Part shown: positions 36,567 through 46,500 of the stretch, one piece after another
How positions within the stretch are numbered: the first letter of the stretch is position 1
Layout: each line of letters starts with the position of its first letter
Source of the DNA: Cognatiluteimonas sedimenti
GTDB lineage: Bacteria; Pseudomonadota; Gammaproteobacteria; Xanthomonadales; Xanthomonadaceae
Assembly (NCBI RefSeq): GCF_022808325.1
Contig: NZ_JALGCL010000002.1
Location: 246,947-310,946, forward strand
Direction of reading: 5' to 3'
Length of the DNA stretch: 64,000 nt
The notes under the pieces: model-generated
The model's database searches: none
What the model was told of the DNA's origin: nothing
What the model saw: only the letters and a program-made list of their open reading frames with translations
Translations under genes and position numbers: made by a program

Positions 36567-36893
36567 TCAGTGCAGGGTCACCACCGGCGTCGCGCGCATC
36601 GGCCCGCTGAAGGCGACCAGTTGGCCGCCGCGCAGCACCAGCCGGCCGACGTGTCGGTCACTGCCATCCTCCGAATACTCGAAGCGGAAGCTGCGTTCGA
36701 ATCCGAGCCGCCCGTCGCCACCACGGCGCAGGCGCAGGCCGTTGGCGTGGACGGTCTGGTCCAGCCATTGCACGCCCGCGGCCTGGCAGGCGTCGCGGCC
36801 CATGACTTCGGCGCGCTCGGCGGCGTCGCGGGCGGCGCTCCAGAATGCGAACGCCATCGCAGCGCAGATCATCAGGATCAGTAGAGTCGGCAT
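36567..36893 (-). CDS. DUF3301 domain protein
   Basis: 108 residues: a single N-terminal membrane anchor (LLILMICAAMAFAFWSA) followed by the DUF3301 core with the family motifs QAAGVQWLDQTV, RLRRGGDGRLGFERSFRFEYS and GRLVLRGGQL. The function of the family is unknown. Divergent from the FHA gene. The ATG 36893 fits the family; the rest of the frame upstream is a shadow. Confidence 0.82.
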   Translation of the reverse strand: MPTLLILMICAAMAFAFWSAARDAAERAEVMGRDACQAAGVQWLDQTVHANGLRLRRGGDGRLGFERSFRFEYSEDGSDRHVGRLVLRGGQLVAFSGPMRATPVVTLH

Positions 36894-37038
36894 CCGCGCA
36901 ATGTGCGGCCTGCGGGCGGGTTTGCCAAGCATGCCCACCCGGGCGCCGGCGGGATAGAATCGCCGCCGCGTTGGCGCGGGATTCACGCCGCTCGCCGCAA
37001 TCTCATCGCCCAGCGACCCAAACGGACCGGGTACCCGC

Positions 37039-37821
37039 ATGAAACTTGTCTTTCCCGGCGGCGAACACCCCCAGGTGCTGCTCGGCCCGGGCGTCAACCG
37101 CGTCGGCTCCGATCCGCAGGCCAATATCGTGCTCGATCGCCCCGGCGTGTTGCCGCAGCATTGCGAGCTGCACGTCACGGCGCACGGGGTGATGCTGCAG
37201 GTGCCGCATGGCACGACGGTCAGCGTCAACGGTCGCAGCGTCGACGGCCTGATCGCGTTGCGTCCCGGCGACAGCGTCAGTTTCGACGGCATCCAGGCGC
37301 GGTTGTCCACGATCGAGGCCGCGGCGCCGGGCCGCCACCACGTCGGCACCTTGCCGCCGCCGGCCAACGACGATCCGGGCGCCACCGCGGTCCGCCCGGT
37401 GCTGCCCAAGTACGTGTTGCGCGGGGTTTCGGGCGAAAGTTTCGGCCGCACCCACGCGCTGCTCGGGCCAACCCTGGTCGGGCGCGCGCCGGAGTGCAAC
37501 CTGCGCATGGACGAGGCCGGACTGTCGCGCCAGCACGCGCGGCTGGTTCCCACCAACACCGGCGTCCAGGTCGAGGATCTCGGCTCGACCAACGGCAGCT
37601 TCATCAATGGCAAGCGCGTCCAGCACGGCTTCGCCGCGCCGGGCGACGAGATCGGTTTCGATACCCTGCGCTTCCGGCTCGCCGAGCCCGGGCAGCAGCA
37701 CGAACCGGCACCGGCCGCCGCGGTCGCCGTCGCGCCGCGCCCCGGGATTTCGCCATGGTGGTGGGTCGCGCTGGCCGCGGCCGGGCTGGCGGCGATCTGG
37801 ATAGGGGCGCTGCTGCGCTAG
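37039..37821 (+). CDS. Tandem FHA-domain protein with C-terminal membrane anchor
   Basis: 260 residues. Two forkhead-associated domains are visible: residues about 1-93 (degenerate, VGSDPQANIVLD then QHCELHV) and 118-215 (canonical, LVGRAPECNLRMDEAGLSRQHARL then DLGSTNGSFING). A Pro/Ala linker and a terminal helix (WWWVALAAAGLAAIWIGALL) tether it to the inner membrane. FHA domains bind phosphothreonine; no Ser/Thr kinase gene is nearby, so the partner is unknown. Confidence 0.88.
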   Translation: MKLVFPGGEHPQVLLGPGVNRVGSDPQANIVLDRPGVLPQHCELHVTAHGVMLQVPHGTTVSVNGRSVDGLIALRPGDSVSFDGIQARLSTIEAAAPGRHHVGTLPPPANDDPGATAVRPVLPKYVLRGVSGESFGRTHALLGPTLVGRAPECNLRMDEAGLSRQHARLVPTNTGVQVEDLGSTNGSFINGKRVQHGFAAPGDEIGFDTLRFRLAEPGQQHEPAPAAAVAVAPRPGISPWWWVALAAAGLAAIWIGALLR

Positions 37822-37869
37822 CGGATCCGCGGGGGACTGCCACCAGCCGCGCAGGCGGGAATCATGCCC

Positions 37870-38739
37870 TCAGCGCGGCGGCTCCCCCAGCTTCATCGAC
37901 AGGTCGATCGCGCGCACGTGCTTGGTCAGGGCGCCGATCGAAATGCAGTCCACGCCGTCCTCGGCGATCGCGCGCAATCCGGCCAGGTCGACGCTTCCGG
38001 ACACCTCCAGCGGGATCATGCGGTTGAATGGCGCGCCGGATGCGATGCGCACCGCCTCGCGCCGGCTGGCGCCATCGAAGTCGTCGATCAGGATGCGATC
38101 GCAGCCCGCCGTGAGCGCTTCGCGCAGTTGCGCCAGCGTTTCCACCTCCACGACCAGCGGCAGCGCCGGATGCCAGTCGCGCGCGGCGGCGACCGCGGCG
38201 GCGATCGAGCCGGCGGCGCGGACGTGGTTCTCCTTCAGCATCACCGCGTCGTAAAGGCCCATGCGGTGGTTGTCGCCGCCGCCCACGCGCACCGCGTACT
38301 TCTGCGCCAGGCGCAGGCCGGGGATGGTCTTGCGGGTGTCGAGGATGCGTGCGCCGGTGCCGCGGACGGCATCGACGTGTGCTGCCGTCGTCGTCGCCGT
38401 GCCGCTGAGCGTCTGCAGGAAATTGAGCGCGGTGCGCTCGGCGCTGACCAGTGCGCGGCTGCGGCCGGCGAGGGTGGCCAGCACGGTGCCGGCGGCGACG
38501 CGATCGCCTTCGGCCACGCGCCAGTCGATGCGCACGGCAGGATCGAGCCGGCGGTGGCAGCTGTCGAACCAGGGCCGGCCGCAGACCACGGCCGCCTCCT
38601 TGCACAGCAGGTAGGCGATGTCGGGCGCGTCGGGCAGCAACGATGCGGTGACGTCGCCGCTGCCGATGTCCTCGGCCAGCGCGCGGGTGACATCGGCGTC
38701 GACTTCCGCCTGCGGCGGCGGTGCGAAGTCCCTGCTCAT
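37870..38739 (-). CDS. nadC: Nicotinate-nucleotide pyrophosphorylase (quinolinate phosphoribosyltransferase)
   Basis: 289-residue enzyme of de novo NAD synthesis, converting quinolinate and PRPP to nicotinate mononucleotide. Motifs: [10 protein letters not shown] near residue 22, [41 protein letters not shown] and EVETLAQ. The start at 38739 fits; an in-frame extension would overlap the Trm112 gene located 10 bases upstream, with which it is probably cotranscribed. Confidence 0.93.
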   Translation of the reverse strand: MSRDFAPPPQAEVDADVTRALAEDIGSGDVTASLLPDAPDIAYLLCKEAAVVCGRPWFDSCHRRLDPAVRIDWRVAEGDRVAAGTVLATLAGRSRALVSAERTALNFLQTLSGTATTTAAHVDAVRGTGARILDTRKTIPGLRLAQKYAVRVGGGDNHRMGLYDAVMLKENHVRAAGSIAAAVAAARDWHPALPLVVEVETLAQLREALTAGCDRILIDDFDGASRREAVRIASGAPFNRMIPLEVSGSVDLAGLRAIAEDGVDCISIGALTKHVRAIDLSMKLGEPPR

Positions 38740-38749
38740 GCCCGAAGGC

Positions 38750-39019
38750 TCACGGTCGCGGGAAGCCGGCCACCTGCGCGGTGGCGATGGCTTCCTCCAC
38801 CAGCAGCACCGGGATGCCGTCGTCGATGCGGTAGACCAGCTTGCGGTCGCGCGTGACCAGCGCCTCGCGCAGCGGTTCGGATTGCGCGCCGTCGTCGACG
38901 CGGTGGACGCTGCCGCCGGCAATCGCCTGGTTCAGCGCGTCCAGCCCGGCCTTGTCGAGCAGCGCCAGTGGCTGGCGCGTGGCCGGGCAGGCGAGGATGT
39001 CGAGCAGCTTGCGGTCCAT
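38750..39019 (-). CDS. Trm112/YcaR-family small protein with reduced zinc site
   Basis: 89 residues, starting [18 protein letters not shown], the typical opening of bacterial Trm112-like proteins. Most members have CPxCxGPL; here only one cysteine (Cys11) remains, the second position being Thr-Arg, so zinc binding is unlikely. The ending [15 protein letters not shown] is conserved. Family members can activate methyltransferases. It lies just before nadC; the divergent neighbour is purE. Confidence 0.85.
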   Translation of the reverse strand: MDRKLLDILACPATRQPLALLDKAGLDALNQAIAGGSVHRVDDGAQSEPLREALVTRDRKLVYRIDDGIPVLLVEEAIATAQVAGFPRP

Positions 39020-39133
39020 GGCGGGTGCCGGTGCGTGGGTTGGCCGCTAGAATACCGTTTTGGGCGCGCAGGTTCGGTCAGGCCGCGGGACGCTGGGCCG
39101 ATCCGGACGGGACGCGTCGACACCGGAGCAGCC

Positions 39134-39637
39134 ATGGTCGCCACTGGGGATAGCCCGCTCGTCGGCATCGTGATGGGATCGCGCTCGGACTGGGAGACGA
39201 TGCAGCATGCCGTCGCCCGGCTCGAGCAGCTCGGCGTGGCGCACGAAGTCCGCGTGGTATCGGCGCACCGCACCCCGGACGCGTTGTTCGACTACGCCGC
39301 CACCGCGCAGGCGCGCGGGTTGCGGGCGATCATCGCCGGGGCCGGCGGCGCCGCGCACCTGCCGGGCATGCTCGCGGCCAAGACCATGGTGCCGGTGCTC
39401 GGCGTGCCGGTGCAGAGCAAGGCGCTCAACGGCATGGATTCGCTGCTGTCGATCGTGCAGATGCCGGCCGGGATCCCGGTCGCGACCTTCGCCATCGGAA
39501 ATGCGGGCGCCGCCAACGCGGCGCTGTTCGCCGCGGCGATGCTGGCCGCCGAGCATCCGTCGGTCGCCTCCGCGCTTGCCCGTTTCCGCGAGCAGCAGAC
39601 CGACGAAGTCGCCAGCAACGACGACCCGCGCAAATGA
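39134..39637 (+). CDS. purE: N5-carboxyaminoimidazole ribonucleotide mutase
   Basis: 167-residue class I PurE of purine synthesis, which moves the carboxyl group of N5-CAIR to C4. Motifs: [10 protein letters not shown] (residues 15-24), VVSAHRTPD with the catalytic His, [14 protein letters not shown] and [21 protein letters not shown] 39134 gives the normal length. The ATGA overlap with purK marks a two-gene operon. Confidence 0.95.
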   Translation: MVATGDSPLVGIVMGSRSDWETMQHAVARLEQLGVAHEVRVVSAHRTPDALFDYAATAQARGLRAIIAGAGGAAHLPGMLAAKTMVPVLGVPVQSKALNGMDSLLSIVQMPAGIPVATFAIGNAGAANAALFAAAMLAAEHPSVASALARFREQQTDEVASNDDPRK

Positions 39638-40785
39638 CCACCGTCGGCATCCTCGGCGGCGGGCAGCTGGCCCGCATGCTCGCGCTTTCCGGCGCGCCGC
39701 TGGGATTGCGCTTCCTGGTGATGGACACCGCGGCCGACGCCTGCGCCGGGCAGTTCGCCCCCATGGTGGTCGGCGATTACCGCGACGAGGCGGCGCTGGG
39801 CGAGTTCGCCTCGCGCATCGACGTGGCGACGTTCGATTTCGAGAACGTGCCGGCCGAGTCGGCGCGCTGGCTGACCGCGCGGGTGCCGGTGTTTCCCAGC
39901 CCGCGTGCACTGGCGACCGCGCAGGACCGGCTGGCGGAAAAGACCCTGTTCCGCGAACTCGACATCCCGGTGCCCGAGTTCGCCGCGGTCACTTCCCGTG
40001 CCGACCTGGATGCCGCGATCGGGGCGATCGGCACGCCCTGCATCCTCAAGACGCGGCGGCTCGGCTACGACGGCAAGGGCCAGTTCCGGATCAAGGTGCC
40101 GGCCGACGCCGCTGCCGCCTGGGATGCGCTCGGCGCACAGGCGCAGACGGTCGGCCTGATCCTGGAAGCCTTCGTGCCGTTCCAGCGCGAGCTGTCGGTG
40201 GTTTCGGTGCGCGGCCGCGACGGCGAATTCCGCGCCTGGCCGCTGACCGAGAACTGGCACGTCGACGGCGTGCTCTCGGCCAGCCTGGCGCCGGCCAGCG
40301 TCGATGCCGCGCTCGCCGCCACCGCGATCGACCATGCCCGCAAGCTCGCCGACGCGCTGGACTACGTCGGCGTGTTCGCGCTGGAACTGTTCTGCAGGGA
40401 CGGCGTGCTGCTGGCCAACGAGTTGGCGCCGCGCGTGCACAACTCCGGACACTGGACGATCGAAGGCAGCGAGACGTCGCAGTTCCAGAACCACCTGCGC
40501 GCCGTGCTTGGCCTGCCGCTGGGCGAACCGCGCATGCTTGGCCATGCCTGCATGCTCAACTGGATCGGCGCGATGCCGGATGCAACCGCGGTGCTGCGCG
40601 AACCCGCCGGGCACTGGCACGACTACGGCAAGGCCCCACGCGCCGGGCGCAAGGTCGGGCACGCGACCCTGCGCTGCGATGATCCGTTGTCGCTGGCCGA
40701 TGCGCTGGCACGCGTGGGCAGTGCGCTCGGGCGCGAAGCGCAGGTCGCGCCGGTCATCGAACGCTTGCGCGCGCGCAACGCCTGA
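39634..40785 (+). CDS. purK: N5-carboxyaminoimidazole ribonucleotide synthase
   Basis: 383-residue ATP-grasp enzyme making N5-CAIR from AIR, bicarbonate and [15 protein letters not shown] opens the pre-ATP-grasp domain, followed by [47 protein letters not shown] with metal-binding Glu and Asn (cited in part), and [11 protein letters not shown]. Normal length. Convergent with sodB, sharing a hairpin terminator. Confidence 0.95.
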   Translation: MTTVGILGGGQLARMLALSGAPLGLRFLVMDTAADACAGQFAPMVVGDYRDEAALGEFASRIDVATFDFENVPAESARWLTARVPVFPSPRALATAQDRLAEKTLFRELDIPVPEFAAVTSRADLDAAIGAIGTPCILKTRRLGYDGKGQFRIKVPADAAAAWDALGAQAQTVGLILEAFVPFQRELSVVSVRGRDGEFRAWPLTENWHVDGVLSASLAPASVDAALAATAIDHARKLADALDYVGVFALELFCRDGVLLANELAPRVHNSGHWTIEGSETSQFQNHLRAVLGLPLGEPRMLGHACMLNWIGAMPDATAVLREPAGHWHDYGKAPRAGRKVGHATLRCDDPLSLADALARVGSALGREAQVAPVIERLRARNA

Positions 40786-40851
40786 GCCAGGCAATACGTG
40801 TCGTTCCATCCCTGCTGCGGCGCGGGATGGGCCGCGCGCGGCGCAAAGCGG

Positions 40852-40875
40852 AACGGCCGGGTTTCCCCGGCCGTT
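40852..40875. terminator. Bidirectional terminator between purK and sodB
   Basis: Perfect 10-bp stem AACGGCCGGG/CCCGGCCGTT (40852-40861 with 40866-40875), loop TTTC, tail TTGCG. T content of the tail is low, but the hairpin sits exactly between the convergent stops. Confidence 0.7.
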
Positions 40876-40903
40876 TTGCGCCACGCAAGCACGGCGATCG
40901 CGC

Positions 40904-41482
40904 TCAGCGCAGGTTCGCGGCCACGAAATCCCAGTTGACCAGGTTCCAGAACGCCTCCACGTACTTCGGTCGCGCGTTGCGGTAATCGATGTAGTACGCG
41001 TGCTCCCAGACGTCGCAGGTCAGCAGCGCGGTGTCCTCGCCGGTCAGCGGGGTGGCGGCGTTGGGCGTCGACGCCAGCGCCAGCGCGCCGTCCGGGCGCT
41101 GCACCAGCCAGGCCCAGCCCGAACCGAAGGTCTTGGCCGCGGTGTCGGAGAACTGTTCCTTGAACTTCGCGAAGTCGCCGAAGCCCTTGGCGATGGCGTC
41201 GGCCACCTTGCCGCTGGGCTCGCCGCCACCGTTGGGGTTGAGGCAGTTCCAGTAGAAGGTGTGGTTCCAGACCTGCGCGGCGTTGTTGAACATGGCGCCC
41301 TGCGCCTTGCGGACGATGTCCTCCAGCGCCATGTCGGCGAATTCGGTGCCGGCGATCATCTTGTTGAGGTTGTCGACGTAGGCCTTGTGGTGCTTGCCGT
41401 AGTGGTAGTCGATGGTTTCGCCGGAGATGTGCGGCTCCAGCGCGGTGCGGTCGTAGGGCAGGGCAGGCAGTTCGATGGCCAT
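40904..41482 (-). CDS. sodB: Superoxide dismutase, iron type
   Basis: 192-residue cytoplasmic enzyme dismutating superoxide. Metal ligands: His27 (HYGKHHKAY), His near 74 ([11 protein letters not shown]), and Asp/His in [11 protein letters not shown]. The Gln of NNAAQVWNH is characteristic of the Fe rather than the Mn form. It starts [11 protein letters not shown] at 41482 after GGAGCC. Standalone gene, divergent from glutaredoxin, itself linked to iron-sulfur handling; I could not find a clear Fur box in the 227-bp spacer. Confidence 0.95.
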   Translation of the reverse strand: MAIELPALPYDRTALEPHISGETIDYHYGKHHKAYVDNLNKMIAGTEFADMALEDIVRKAQGAMFNNAAQVWNHTFYWNCLNPNGGGEPSGKVADAIAKGFGDFAKFKEQFSDTAAKTFGSGWAWLVQRPDGALALASTPNAATPLTGEDTALLTCDVWEHAYYIDYRNARPKYVEAFWNLVNWDFVAANLR

Positions 41483-41634
41483 GGCGGGCTCCTGGGTCGG
41501 GAATGGGTGGACTCCCGCTCGTCCGCGTGCGGGCCCAGGGCCGGAGTCGAAGGGTGCCCTTCCGACAACGGGCGGGTCCCTGGACTTCGCGCCATTGGCG
41601 CTGCGCACAGGAAGAACGGAGGGCTGGCAAGCCT

Positions 41635-41640
41635 TACAAT
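41635..41640 (+). promoter_or_regulatory. -10 box of the grxD promoter
   Basis: TACAAT 70 bases before the grxD ATG, in an otherwise G+C-rich spacer. The upstream -35 region (about 41612-41617) is unlike TTGACA. Confidence 0.45.
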
Positions 41641-41709
41641 GGCGATTCTACCCCCACGCTCCGTTGCCGGCCCGTCAAAGGCCGCAGCCGGGCATTGCAG
41701 GAGACGGTC

Positions 41710-42030
41710 ATGCAGGTGTCGCAACGGATCCAGGCCGAGGTCGAAGGCCATCCGGTGGTTCTTTTCATGAAGGGCACGCCGCAGTTCCCCATGTGCGGAT
41801 TTTCCAGCCGCACGGTGCAGGCGCTCAAGGCCGCCGGCGCCGGCGAGCTGCACACCGTCAACGTGCTGGAAGAGCCCGAAGTACGCGCCAACCTGCCGCG
41901 CTATTCCAACTGGCCGACGTTCCCGCAGCTTTTCATCAATGGCGAACTGATCGGCGGTTGCGACATCACCCTGGAGTTGCTCGAATCCGGCGAGCTCGCG
42001 CGCATGCTGGCGGAGGCGCACAAGGCGTGA
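41710..42030 (+). CDS. grxD: Monothiol glutaredoxin, Grx4 family
   Basis: 106-residue CGFS glutaredoxin that carries or transfers [2Fe-2S] clusters. The active site is Cys29-Gly-Phe-Ser (PMCGFSSRTVQ), and FMKGTPQFP, NWPTFPQLFINGELIGGCDI complete the fold. ATG 41710 follows GGAG. It overlaps the next gene by GTGA, so the three genes grxD, SDR and marC are a coupled operon. Confidence 0.94.
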   Translation: MQVSQRIQAEVEGHPVVLFMKGTPQFPMCGFSSRTVQALKAAGAGELHTVNVLEEPEVRANLPRYSNWPTFPQLFINGELIGGCDITLELLESGELARMLAEAHKA

Positions 42031-42791
42031 CCGCGGCCGTCGCCAACCCGCAGGCCGGGCCGGCGGCGGATGCGCACGCACTGGCCGGTCGCGTGGTGCT
42101 GGTGGCTGGCGCCCACGGCGGCCTCGGCAGTGCCGCGTCGCTGGCTTGCGCCCGTGCCGGGGCGACGGTGGTCCTGCTCGGGCGCCGCCTGCCGAAGTTG
42201 AACCGGCTCTATGACGAAATCGCGGCCTCGGGCCCGGAACCGTTGCTGTATCCGCTGGACCTGGAAGGCGCGGCGCCCGACGACTACGCCGAACTGGCCA
42301 CGCGCCTCGAAGCCGAACTCGGGCGCCTCGACGGCCTCCTGCATTGCGCCGCCGAATTCCGCGGCCTGACCCCGCTGCTGCACACCGACCCGGCCGATTT
42401 CGCGCGCGCCCTGCATGTCGGCCTGACCGCGCAATGGTGGCTGACCCAGGCCTGCCTGCCGTTGCTGTCGCAGGCGCCCGACGCCGCGGTGGTGTTCACC
42501 ATCGACGACCTGTCACGCGTCGGTCAGGCCTACTGGGGCGGCTACGGCCTGGCCCAGCACGGGCTTGCCGCCCTGGTCGGGATGCTGCATGCCGAACACG
42601 CCAATTCCCGCGTGCGCGTCGCCGGCCTGCGCCCGGGGCCGATGCGCACCGCGTTGCGCGCCCGCGCCTTCGTCGCCACCGACGACCGCGTCGCGCGCGA
42701 GCCGGCGGCCTACGCCGGAGCCTGCGTCGAACTGCTGTCGCCTGCCGGTGCCGTCCATCGTGGCCAGGTGTGGGCGCCGCCGCCGAAATGA
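42027..42791 (+). CDS. Short-chain dehydrogenase-like protein lacking catalytic Ser and Lys
   Basis: 254-residue SDR-fold protein, start GTG 42027 overlapping the grxD stop. The nucleotide loop VAGAHGGLG (residues 26-34), LHCAAEF (NAAG-like) and GLRPGPMRTALR (PG motif) are normal and resemble the YciK subgroup. However, in the catalytic segment Tyr173 is followed by GLAQ, giving YxxxQ instead of YxxxK, and the serine expected 12-13 residues before Tyr is Asp (160-161). It may bind NADPH without classical catalysis. Adjacent marC overlaps by ATGA. Confidence 0.85.
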   Translation: MTAAVANPQAGPAADAHALAGRVVLVAGAHGGLGSAASLACARAGATVVLLGRRLPKLNRLYDEIAASGPEPLLYPLDLEGAAPDDYAELATRLEAELGRLDGLLHCAAEFRGLTPLLHTDPADFARALHVGLTAQWWLTQACLPLLSQAPDAAVVFTIDDLSRVGQAYWGGYGLAQHGLAALVGMLHAEHANSRVRVAGLRPGPMRTALRARAFVATDDRVAREPAAYAGACVELLSPAGAVHRGQVWAPPPK

Positions 42792-43393
42792 CCATCGCCT
42801 CGGCCGCGCTGCTGCTGTTCCTGATCCTGGATCCGCTGGGCAACATCCCGGTGTTCCTGAGCCTGCTGCGCGGGATGCCGCCGCATCGCCAGCGGGTGGT
42901 GCTGGTGCGCGAGATGCTGATCGCGCTCGGCGTGCTGATGGCGTTCCTGTGGGGCGGCCGCTATGCACTGGAACTGATGCACCTGCGCCAGGAGTCGGTC
43001 TCGATTGCCGGCGGCATCGTCCTGTTCCTGATCGGCCTGCGGATGATCTTCCCGCCGCCGGAGGGCCTCATGGGCGAGCTCCCCGATGGCGAACCCTTCA
43101 TCGTGCCGATGGCGATCCCGCTGGTCGCCGGCCCCTCCGGCATGGCCGCGGTGATGCTGATGGGCAGCCAGGAACCCGACCGCATGGGCGCCTGGAGCTT
43201 GGCCCTGCTGATCGCCTGGGCGGCGACCGCGGCGATCCTGTTCTCGGCCACGTACCTCTACAAGTGGCTGGGCGGGCGGGTGTTGACCGCGATCGAGCGG
43301 CTGATGGGCATGGTGATCGTGGCCATCTCGGTGCAGATGCTGCTCGACGGACTGGCGGCGTACCTTGCGATCCTGCCCGCGTCCACGGGCTGA
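42788..43393 (+). CDS. MarC family integral membrane protein
   Basis: 201 residues and six predicted helices. The family motifs are LFLILDPLGNIPVFL at the N-terminus, GGIVLFLIGLRMIF in the middle and PLVAGPSGMAAVML. Despite the name, MarC proteins have no proven antibiotic role; a transport or efflux role is only inferred. Last gene of the grxD-SDR-marC operon. Confidence 0.9.
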   Translation: MTIASAALLLFLILDPLGNIPVFLSLLRGMPPHRQRVVLVREMLIALGVLMAFLWGGRYALELMHLRQESVSIAGGIVLFLIGLRMIFPPPEGLMGELPDGEPFIVPMAIPLVAGPSGMAAVMLMGSQEPDRMGAWSLALLIAWAATAAILFSATYLYKWLGGRVLTAIERLMGMVIVAISVQMLLDGLAAYLAILPASTG

Positions 43394-43587
43394 GCCGGCT
43401 CCGGCGGTCTCCCCGCAGGGGTCACGCGCCTGTCATCGATGCCGGCTAGGGTGTTAAACTGGCGTTAACCCGTGCGGCACCGCATGGGTTGGGGACACCA
43501 CTGTTTGAGGCCGGCGCCGTGCGTTTCCTGCGGGCGCTCGACCTGCGCCGCACCCGCCACCAAATCCTGCATGTCGAGGTTAACCAG

Positions 43588-46500
43588 ATGACCCACCGCA
43601 ATCGCGCCCGGCTGTCGAAGCTGTCGCTCGCCCTGATCATGGCGCTTGCCGCCGCCCCCGCGTTCGCGCAGAGCACCTCCGCAGGCCTGACCGGCCATGT
43701 CGCCGCGGCCGACGGCCAAGCCGTGGCCGGCGCCGAGGTCACCATCACCCACGTCGAGTCGGGTACCGTCAGCCGCGCCACCACCGACGCCAACGGCAAC
43801 TACAGTGCCCGCGGCCTGCGCGTCGGCGGACCGTACACGATCACGGTCAGCAAGGAAGGTGCCGGCAGCAGCACCCAGAGCGACGTCTACCTGAGCCTGA
43901 ACCAGGTCGCCGACGTCGATGCCACCCTCAATGCCGACGTCACCACCCTGGGCGGTGTCGCGGTCTACGCCGATGCCACGGCCGACATCTTCAGCTCGAA
44001 CAACAAGGGCGTGGGCACCTCCGTCGACGGCCGCCAGCTCGAGCTGACGCCGCAAGGCAACCGCTCGCTGGATGACATCGCGCGCCTCGACCCGCGCATC
44101 CAGGTGACCGACGCCGGCGACGGCTCCATCTCGGTCGCAGGCGTCAACAACCGTTACAACAACATTTCCGTCGATGGCATGTCGCAGGGCGATCCCTTCG
44201 GCCTCAACGCCAACGGCATGCCCTACATCGGCACCCCGATCTCGGTCGACACCATCGCCGCCTACGATCTCAAGGTTTCCGACTACGACGTCGCCAGCGA
44301 CACCGTGGGCGCCACCGTCAACGCGGTCACCAAGTCCGGCACCAACGAGTTCCATGGCTCGGTCTACACCGCGATGCGCGACGCCGACTGGATGGGCAAG
44401 CTCGACGACGACAAGTACACCGGCTTCGACACCGATCGGACCTGGGGCGCGACCCTGGGTGGCCCGATCGTCAAGGACAAGCTGTTCTTCTTCGCCTCGT
44501 ACGAAGAGCAGACGATCAAGAACTTCGGCGGTTCGTCCTCGTCCGATGGCGTCGCCAACGGCAACGTCACCCAGGACGAAGTCAACGAGGCGATCGCAAT
44601 CGCCAACGATGTCGGAATGCAGCCCGGCAACTATGGCTCCACCGGCGTCAACCTCGAGAACAAGCGCTACCTGGCCAAGATCGACTGGAACATCAACGAT
44701 TCCCACCGTGCCAGCCTGACCTACCAGCAGACCGAGGAATTCCGTCCCTCGCCCTACGACGCGTTCTCCGACACCGTGGTGCTCAGCAGCCACTGGTACA
44801 ACATCGACAACATCACCAAGAACGTCTCGCTGCAACTGTTCAGTGACTGGTCCGAGAACTTCTCGACCGAGGTCAAGCTGAGCCAGCAGAAGTTCGACCA
44901 GGTCAACGGCAACCCGATCAACCAGCCGGAAGTCGAAGTCGAGACCGCGAACGGTGGCTCGATCTTCATCGGCGAGGACAACAACCGCCACGAGAACCAG
45001 ATCAACACCGAGCGGCTCTCGGCCACGGTGTCGGGCACGTACTACGCCGGCGACCACACCATCAAGGGCGGCTTCGACTACCTGCGCCACGACGTCTACA
45101 ACCTGTACGGGCGCGACCTGCACGGTTCGTACGTGTTCACCAGCCTCGAGGACTTCGCCAACGGCGCCTACGACGTCTACAACCTGCGCACGCCGGCCCC
45201 GGGGTTCGGCGTGGAGGACACCGCCGCGGCGCTGGTGTACAGCCAGTTCAGCCCCTACATCCAGGACACCTGGCAGGCCACCGACAACCTGTCCATGACC
45301 TACGGCTTGCGCGTCAACATCCCGAAGGTCAACAAGGCTCCGGTGCAGACGCCTGGCTTCGAGGAAGCGTTCGGTTTCCCGAACGACTACAAGCTCGGCT
45401 CCGGCAACAAGGTCGTGCTGCCGCGCTTCTCGTTCAATTACGCATTCGACACCGAGCGCAGCTCGCAGCTGCGCGGCGGCATCGGTGCGTTCCAGAGCGT
45501 CCCGCCGTTCGTGTGGCTGGCCAATCCCTACCAGAACAACGGCGTGACCTCGTTGTCGTACCGCTCCTTCGATCCGGCCGATGCGCCGTTCAGCCCGGAT
45601 CCGTACAACCAGAACGTCCCCGCCGGTGGCGAGCCGAACCTGCAGATCGACTCCATCGACCCGGACTTCAAGCTGCCGACCGTGTGGAAGGCGAGCCTCG
45701 GCTACGACGCCGAGCTGCCGTGGTACGGGCTGGTCGGCTCGGTCGAGCTGCAGACCATCCGCGCGCGCGACGCGGCGTTCTACCAGGCGCTGAACATCGG
45801 CCAGGTGCAGGGCACCATGGCCGATGGCCGCAACAGCTACTGGTGCGAGCTCGGCGGCTCCAATTCGAGCTCGAACAAGAACTGCGACCGCAACGCGGCG
45901 TTTGACTATCGCTCCACCGTGCTCACCAACACGGACAAGGGTGCCTCCACTTCGGTGACCTTCTCGCTGAACAAGCCGCTGGCCAACGACTGGTACGGCA
46001 ACCTCAGCTACACCCGTACCCGCGCGACGGAAGTGGGGTCGGACGCCAGCTCGCAGGCGTGGTCCAGCTACCAGTACGTGTCCCGCCTCAACCCCAACGA
46101 GGAAATCACCGCCACCGCCAGCCGCGAGATCCGCGATTCGTTCAAGGCGTCGCTGGGCTGGGAGCACGCGTTCTTCGGCGACTACAAGACCAGCGTCGCC
46201 GCGTACTACAACGGTCGCAGCGGCCTGCCGTACACCTGGATCGTGAATGGCGACGCCAACGGCGACAACATCTACCAGGATCCGGCGTACATCCCGCTGG
46301 TCAACGACCCGAACGTGAGCTACATCGACGTCAACGGCAACGCCGCGACCCCCGAACAGATCGCCGCGTTCCAGGCGTTCATCGACGGCGACTCTTACCT
46401 GTCGTCGCATCGCGGCCAGGTCGCGCGGCGCAATGACGGCCGCCTGCCGTGGGTGAACCAGGTCGACCTCGGCATCCAGCAGGAACTGCCGGGCTTGATG

